A DNA stretch of 64,000 nt from VRUE01 sp963703235 (GTDB lineage Bacteria > Actinomycetota > Thermoleophilia > Solirubrobacterales > 70-9): contig OY969802.1 in assembly GCA_963703235.1 (NCBI GenBank), positions 310,001-374,000 on the forward strand. The letters are read 5' to 3'. Under the pieces are notes generated by a model. It searched no databases. It was not told the origin of the DNA and saw only the letters and a program-made list of their open reading frames with translations. The stretch's first letter is position 1, and each line of letters starts with the position of its first letter. Shown here in pieces: positions 59,286 to 64,000 of this stretch. Both the position numbers and the translations under genes were made by a program.

Positions 59286-60557
59286 ATGGCAACCGCCGCC
59301 TCCAACTACGACATCGCCGACATCGCCCTGGCCGACGCCGGCCAGAAGCGAATCGAGTGGGCTGACCGCCAGATGCCCGTCCTGGGACAGATCCGGGAGC
59401 GCTTCGAGCGTGAGAAGCCGCTCGAGGGAATCCGCATGGCCTGCTGCCTGCACGTCACGACGGAGACGGCAAACCTGATCCGCACCCTGATGGCGGGTGG
59501 CGCCGACGTGGCGCTCTGTGCCTCCAATCCTCTCTCGACGCAGGACGAGACGGCGGCGGCGCTGGTCGATCGCTACGGGGCGGAGGTGCACGCGATCAAC
59601 GGTGAGGACAACGAGACCTACTACCGCCACATCGAGACGGCCGTCGACAAGCACCCGCACATCACGATGGACGACGGGGCCGACGTGATCAGCGTCCTTC
59701 ACGGCCAGCGTCCGGAGCAGCTCTCCGAGGTCTACGGCGGCACCGAGGAGACCACCACCGGCGTGATCCGGCTCGAAGCGCTGGAGGCGGAGGGCAAGCT
59801 CGGCTTCCCGATCGTCGCCGTCAACGACGCCGATACCAAGCACTTCTTCGACAACCGCTACGGCACCGGGCAGTCGACCCTGGACGGCATCATCCGCGCC
59901 ACCAACGTGCTGATTGCCGGCCTGCGCGTGGTCGTGATCGGCTACGGCTGGTGCGGCAAGGGCGTCGCGATGCGGGCCAAGGGCCACGGGGCCCACGTGA
60001 TCGTCTGCGAGGTCGACCCGCTGCGGGCGCTGGAGGCGGTGATGGACGGCTTCGACGTGATGCCCGGGGTCGAGGCGGCGAGCGAGGGCGACGTCTTCAT
60101 CTCGGTCACCGGCAATCGCGACGCGATCGCCGGTGAGATGTTCGACCTGATGAAGAGCGGCGCGATCGTCTGCAACTCGGGCCACTTCGACGTCGAGATC
60201 AACAAGGGCGACCTCGACGCGCTGACCGAGTCGACCTACGAAGCGCGGCCGCTGGTCGAGGGCCACCGGCTGAAGGACGGGCGCGAGATCTTCCTGCTCG
60301 CCGAGGGCCGTCTGGTCAACCTGGCGACCGCGGAGGGCCACCCGGCTGCGGTGATGGACATGAGCTTCGCCAACCAGGCGCTCGCGGCCGAGTACGTGGC
60401 CAAGAACCACGAGAGCCTGGAGACCAAGGTGCACGGCATGCCGCGCGAGATCGACCAGGAGATCGCCAGGCTCAAGCTCGCCTCCAAGGGAGTCAAGATC
60501 GACGCCCTGACCGAGGTGCAGTCGAAGTACCTCGCAAGCTGGGACCAGGGCACCTGA
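59286..60557 (+). CDS. ahcY: Adenosylhomocysteinase (S-adenosylhomocysteine hydrolase)
   Basis: A 423-residue NAD+-containing enzyme that splits S-adenosylhomocysteine into adenosine and homocysteine, clearing the by-product of methyltransferases. ACCLHVTTETANLIRTLMAGGADVALCASNPLSTQDE is the substrate region. NRYGTGQSTLDGIIRATN and VVIGYGWCGKGVAMRAKGHGAHV (Rossmann loop) are the NAD motifs, and NSGHFDVEI completes the set. The length fits the archaeal/Thermotoga-type short form without the insertion of long enzymes. GAAAGGAA precedes ATG 59286. A small GC hairpin with TTTC follows the stop (60557-60574). Confidence 0.96.
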   Translation: MATAASNYDIADIALADAGQKRIEWADRQMPVLGQIRERFEREKPLEGIRMACCLHVTTETANLIRTLMAGGADVALCASNPLSTQDETAAALVDRYGAEVHAINGEDNETYYRHIETAVDKHPHITMDDGADVISVLHGQRPEQLSEVYGGTEETTTGVIRLEALEAEGKLGFPIVAVNDADTKHFFDNRYGTGQSTLDGIIRATNVLIAGLRVVVIGYGWCGKGVAMRAKGHGAHVIVCEVDPLRALEAVMDGFDVMPGVEAASEGDVFISVTGNRDAIAGEMFDLMKSGAIVCNSGHFDVEINKGDLDALTESTYEARPLVEGHRLKDGREIFLLAEGRLVNLATAEGHPAAVMDMSFANQALAAEYVAKNHESLETKVHGMPREIDQEIARLKLASKGVKIDALTEVQSKYLASWDQGT

Positions 60558-60579
60558 GCCCCGCCGGAGGGGCTTTCAC

Positions 60580-61590
60580 ATGCGGGCGATGATCCTCGCG
60601 GCCGGGCTCGGGACCCGGCTGCGGCCGATCACCTACGGGATGCCGAAGCCGATGGTGCCGGTTCTCAACCGACCGGTGATGGAGCACATCGTGCGACTCC
60701 TGGCCCGTCACGGCTTCGACGAGGCGATCGCCAACCTGCACTGGTTCCCGGACCTGATCGAACGGCACTTCGGCGACGGCTCCGCCCTCGGCGTCGCGCT
60801 CTCCTACAGCCACGAGGAGAAGCTGCTGGGCACCTCGGGCGGCGTCCGCAACGCCGCCGGCTTCCTCGGCGACTCCTTCCTGGTCATCTCCGGCGACGCC
60901 CTCACCGACATCGACCTGGCGGCGATGCGCCGATTCCACGAGTCGCACGACGGGATCGCCACCCTGGCGACCAAGCGCGTCACGGACACGAGCCAGTTCG
61001 GGGTGGCGATCGCCGGCGGCGATGGCCGTATCCAGGGCTTCCAGGAGAAGCCCGATCCCGCCGAAGCCCTCTCCGATCTCGCCAACTGCGGCATCTACAT
61101 GTTCCGCGCCGAGATCTTCGACTTCTTCCCATCTCCCGGAACCAGTGTGGCGGCGGGTCCCGACGCCCCCCCCGGCTTCGCCGACTGGGCGATGGACGTC
61201 TTTCCGGCCCTGCTGGAGGCGGACGTTCCCTTCTACTCGCACGAGATCGAGGCCTACTGGAACGACATCGGCAACCTCGACGAGCTGCGGGAGGGAAACC
61301 TCGACGCGCTGCACGGGGCCGTCGAACTCGACCCGGGGGCGCCGGTGGTCGCCGACGGCGTTTGGGCCGCTAGTCCCCTCGAGGGTGCGGAGGTGACAGG
61401 GCCGACTTTGGTCGGCGCCGACGTCGAGCTGGGTGAGGGTGTCCGGCTGGAGGGACCGGCGATCGTCGGCGACGGCTGTCGAGTCGGCGACGGGGCCTGC
61501 ATCCGCGACTCGATCGTGCTCGCGGGCGCCGAGCTGCCCGCCGGGGCGATCCTGATCGGCGGCATCGCAGCTCGCATGCCAGAGGCTTGA
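60580..61590 (+). CDS. Sugar-1-phosphate nucleotidyltransferase (GlmU/ManC-like)
   Basis: A 336-residue enzyme starting MRAMILAAGLGTRLRPITYGMPKPMVPVLNRPVMEHIVRLL. It has LGTSGGVRNAAGFLGDSFLVISGDALTDIDL, QFGVAIAGGDGRIQGFQEKP and YWNDIGNLDELREGNLDALHG, then about 75 residues of hexapeptide repeats (ITIVGDGCRVGDGACIRDSIVLAGAELP-like). It is a second member of the family in this region, about 4 kb after the first. Glucose-1-phosphate or mannose-1-phosphate activation is likely; which one cannot be told by eye. Confidence 0.88.
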   Translation: MRAMILAAGLGTRLRPITYGMPKPMVPVLNRPVMEHIVRLLARHGFDEAIANLHWFPDLIERHFGDGSALGVALSYSHEEKLLGTSGGVRNAAGFLGDSFLVISGDALTDIDLAAMRRFHESHDGIATLATKRVTDTSQFGVAIAGGDGRIQGFQEKPDPAEALSDLANCGIYMFRAEIFDFFPSPGTSVAAGPDAPPGFADWAMDVFPALLEADVPFYSHEIEAYWNDIGNLDELREGNLDALHGAVELDPGAPVVADGVWAASPLEGAEVTGPTLVGADVELGEGVRLEGPAIVGDGCRVGDGACIRDSIVLAGAELPAGAILIGGIAARMPEA

Positions 61591-61646
61591 CGAACTCCTG
61601 ACATTTGGCGCGCCACACGCGCGCCCGCGCCCGGGAGGCTCGGGGC

Positions 61647-62270
61647 GTGGGGATCCTGAACGCCATCGCTTCCGGTCTGGCGCCGCCGCTCTGCGCCGCC
61701 TGCGGCCGTTCCTGCAGGCCCGAGGCCGTCGTCTGCACCCGCTGCGGCCGCCGCCTCGCCGCCGCCGAGCCGATCCAGGGCGCCGGCCCACCGGGTCTCG
61801 ACCGCGCCTGGTCCTCCGCCTCTCATGAGGGCGCTGCCCGCGACCTGGTCGGCGCCCTCAAGTTCCGACATCTCCTCCCCGTTGCCGAGCTGATGGCCGA
61901 CCGCATCCACTGGCTGGCCCCCGCGCACCTCTTGAACGGCACGATCGTCCCAGTCCCCACCGCCCGCCTCCGCTCGATGGCCAGGGGCTTCGATCCAGCG
62001 GCGGAGATCGCGACCGTCCTGGCGGCCCGTACTGGGCTGGAGCTGCGACCCTGCCTCTCGCGCCATGGCGGCGGCCGCCAACTGGGCAAGCCTCGCGCCG
62101 AGCGCATAGGCCACCCCCCGCTGATCCACCCCCGCGGCGAAGTCCCCCGCAGCGCCCTGCTGATCGACGACGTATTGACCACCGGCGCCACGCTCACATC
62201 CTGCGCCCGCGCCCTGCGCTCTTCCGGCACCGTCCGCATCGTGGCGCTCACGTTTGCCAGGAGGCTGTGA
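61647..62270 (+). CDS. ComF-like phosphoribosyltransferase-fold protein
   Basis: A 207-residue protein of the ComF/GntX family. The N-terminal zinc ribbon is LCAACGRSCRPEAVVCTRCGRRL (CxxC..CxxC). The PRT fold has LVGALKFRHLLPVAELMADRI, VPVPTARLRSMARGFDPAAEIA and the PRPP-like motif ALLIDDVLTTGATLTSCARALRSSG. ComF proteins support DNA uptake; other members have unclear roles. GTG 61647 with GGAGG just upstream is preferred to the TTG at 61605. A large palindrome begins right after the stop. Confidence 0.88.
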   Translation: MGILNAIASGLAPPLCAACGRSCRPEAVVCTRCGRRLAAAEPIQGAGPPGLDRAWSSASHEGAARDLVGALKFRHLLPVAELMADRIHWLAPAHLLNGTIVPVPTARLRSMARGFDPAAEIATVLAARTGLELRPCLSRHGGGRQLGKPRAERIGHPPLIHPRGEVPRSALLIDDVLTTGATLTSCARALRSSGTVRIVALTFARRL

Positions 62271-62273
62271 TGA

Positions 62274-62391
62274 GAGGGGGTGGGGGTGTCTGGCCGAGCG
62301 CGGCGTCCTGTTTTTCGCACCTCCTCCTCAGCGAGAGGGGCAACGCGCCAGGCGAAAAACCCAGCGCACGGCCAGACACCCCCACCCCCTC
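62274..62391 (-). repeat. Large two-stem palindromic element, family C, copy 3 (inverted)
   Basis: Outer arms 62274-62296 and 62369-62391 are 23 bp and perfect. Inner arms GTTTTTCGC (62310-62318) and GCGAAAAAC (62352-62360) are perfect. The asymmetric joints are swapped against copies 1 and 2: AGCGCGGCGTCCT is on the left and CCAGCGCA on the right, so the element is in the opposite orientation. It lies between the ComF-like gene and hpf. Confidence 0.88.
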
Positions 62392-62448
62392 CCTTGTCGC
62401 CACCTGGCAACCGGCGTAGCATCGACCCACCGACCAAAGGAGGCAGAG

Positions 62449-62805
62449 ATGCGGATCGAAGTTCGTGGACGCAACGGAGTCGAGATCGACGACGAGCTGC
62501 GGGAACACGTGCGGAAGCGCTTCAGCCGGGTCGGCAAACAGGTCTCCGAGCTGGCGACCCTCGACGTCGAGATCGCCGAGGAGCACAACCCGTCGATCCG
62601 CGACCGCCACGTCGCCGAGGCGACGTTGCGCTTGAAGGGGAAGACCCTGCGAGCTCACGAGGCCTCGCCGGAGATGGCCCACACGATCCACGAGCTGGCC
62701 GAGGACATCCGCCGTCAGGTCAAGAAGCACCGCGAGCTGCGGCGCAAGCGGAGCCGAACCCGTCGCATGGTCAACCGGATGCGGGGCCGGACCGCCGCGA
62801 CATAG
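62449..62805 (+). CDS. hpf: Ribosome hibernation-promoting factor (short HPF/YfiA type)
   Basis: A 118-residue protein, MRIEVRGRNGVEIDDELREHVRKRFSRVGKQVSELATLDVEIAEEHNPS, then EATLRLKGKTLRAHEASPEMAHTIHELAEDIRRQVKKHRE. This is the beta-alpha-beta-beta-beta-alpha domain that sits in the mRNA/tRNA channel of idle ribosomes. The long-form C-terminal dimerisation domain is absent; a short Arg-rich tail (RRKRSRTRRMVNRMRGR) replaces it. AAAGGAGG gives a strong start at 62449. It lies just before secA, as is common in actinobacteria. Confidence 0.93.
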   Translation: MRIEVRGRNGVEIDDELREHVRKRFSRVGKQVSELATLDVEIAEEHNPSIRDRHVAEATLRLKGKTLRAHEASPEMAHTIHELAEDIRRQVKKHRELRRKRSRTRRMVNRMRGRTAAT

Positions 62806-62826
62806 CGAGCTCTGACTCGTTCTTCT

Positions 62827-62856
62827 TGACCGTCGGCGCCGTCGCGCCATAGATTG
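62827..62856 (+). promoter_or_regulatory. Sigma70-like promoter before the small secreted protein
   Basis: TTGACC (62827-62832), 18 nt, TAGATT (62851-62856), placing the start near 62863, about 30 nt before the ATG with AGGAAG as ribosome site. It is the best-looking promoter I saw in the window. Confidence 0.6.
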
Positions 62857-62893
62857 CTCCCGTCCAGAAACTGCGGATTGCGGGAGGAAGCGG

Positions 62894-63307
62894 ATGAAGA
62901 TGAGAATCGGGTTGGCGCTCGGCGCAGCGCTGGCGGCAGCATCGCTGGCCACGGGCGCACTCGCCCACGACCACCACGATGGCGCCAAAGACGAGGACGA
63001 GGTGAAGAGCAAGATCTCGCTGAGCAACAGCGAAGCGGGCGTCTACGAGGGCACGGTCAGCTCGAAACGCGCCGCCTGCCGCAAACAGCGCGGGGTCAAG
63101 GTCTACCACGACCAGAACGAAAACGGGGTCGACCGCTCGGACTACCGGATCGGCAAGGACACGACCGACAAAAAAGGCAATTACGAGGTCAACGGCAACC
63201 AGGCGCCGGCGGGCGACGACGTGATCGCGGTGGTCTCGGGCAAGGTCCTCGCCGACGGCACCCTCTGCCTCGACGAGGACAAGACGATCGCGGCGCTCAG
63301 CGGCTAG
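62894..63307 (+). CDS. Small secreted protein, possibly a single SdrD-like/transthyretin-like domain
   Basis: A 137-residue protein. The signal peptide is MKMRIGLALGAALAAASLATGALA, cut after about 24. The mature part starts His/Asp-rich (HDHHDGAKDEDEV), which might bind metal. It continues VYEGTVSSKRAACRKQRGVKVYHDQNENGVDRSDYRIGKDTTDKKGNYEVNG, with a look of beta-sandwich repeats that take calcium in DQNENGVDRSD. I cannot name a family with confidence. It has its own promoter, and nothing links it to hpf or secA. Confidence 0.7.
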   Translation: MKMRIGLALGAALAAASLATGALAHDHHDGAKDEDEVKSKISLSNSEAGVYEGTVSSKRAACRKQRGVKVYHDQNENGVDRSDYRIGKDTTDKKGNYEVNGNQAPAGDDVIAVVSGKVLADGTLCLDEDKTIAALSG

Positions 63308-63383
63308 AGAGTCCCCCGACGCGCGCGGCGGGCGCGCTCTGACCACGGCGGGGTCGAGCGCGGATGGCAGCTACCCTTGAGCG

Positions 63384-64000
<617 letters not shown>

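Noticed and set aside
34709..62391. CRISPR array or tRNA/rRNA genes as explanation of the repeats
   Set aside because: The repeats are single palindromes in different gene gaps, not regularly spaced arrays, and none folds into a cloverleaf.

Overview
The window is high-GC bacterial chromosome with dense, short-spaced genes. The gene families and the order rpmE - DUF1385 - prfA - prmC - tsaC - glyA - wecA-like - atpIBEFHAGDC point to Actinomycetota. The acyl-CoA/ETF genes, the HTH/DUF559 protein and the small secreted proteins make class Thermoleophilia (Solirubrobacterales-like) my best guess. The taxonomy is inference; no rRNA or tRNA gene is visible in the window.

Layout. (1) 1-2.7 kb: an ArsA-like ATPase cut by the window edge, then a ParA-like ATPase overlapping ftsZ, which lies away from any dcw cluster. 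ParA and FtsZ share an in-frame 28-residue, about 90% identical DNA module in their disordered N-terminal extensions. (2) 2.7-11 kb: gamma-glutamyltransferase, a class III cyclase, an HTH/DUF559 protein bracketed by two copies of one hairpin repeat, and a methyltransferase - GH57 - GT4 set like the mycobacterial Rv3030-Rv3032 methylglucose-polysaccharide genes. (3) 11-17.3 kb: a Phd/PIN toxin-antitoxin pair with a palindrome over its start codon, a secreted Cys-rich protein, an acyltransferase, meaB, a PRC-barrel protein, an acyl-CoA dehydrogenase, and an IS110-family element inserted just upstream of that dehydrogenase. (4) 17.3-31.9 kb: acyl-CoA and electron-transfer metabolism, with aldehyde dehydrogenase, an HxlR regulator and its paired operators, thioesterase, leucyl aminopeptidase, thiolase, HAD phosphatase, a two-subunit acyl-CoA mutase with isobutyryl-CoA mutase specificity residues, etfBA and ETF-QO, then small membrane proteins, an alpha/beta hydrolase and a TetR regulator. 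(5) 31.9-52.3 kb: a GGDEF protein, the translation/glycine cluster, a frameshifted lysyl-oxidase-like gene, surface-glycan genes (DUF354, sugar transferase, asnB, wecA-like) and the complete F-type ATP synthase operon. (6) 52.3-64 kb: M20 peptidase, LCP protein, UDP-glucose dehydrogenase, two sugar nucleotidyltransferases, PGI/PMI, ahcY, a ComF-like protein, hpf, a small secreted protein and the start of secA.

How the parts work together. Acyl-CoA dehydrogenase, ETF and ETF-QO form one electron path from acyl-CoA to quinone. Thiolase, mutase and MeaB handle short or branched acyl-CoAs. The glycan genes supply activated sugars, a lipid carrier and ligation for envelope polymers. AhcY removes the S-adenosylhomocysteine made by methyltransferases such as those in the polysaccharide cluster.

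The most unusual feature is the density of intergenic palindromes. There are at least three dispersed families: a large two-stem element at 34.7, 49.2 and 62.3 kb with compensated stem changes, a 36-nt element at 5.46, 6.40 and 25.8 kb, and a 23-bp element at 23.65 and 41.4 kb. Several single hairpins and one composite element at 52.3-52.5 kb add to these. The large family, and the palindromic module shared by parA and ftsZ, are my best candidates for something undescribed.
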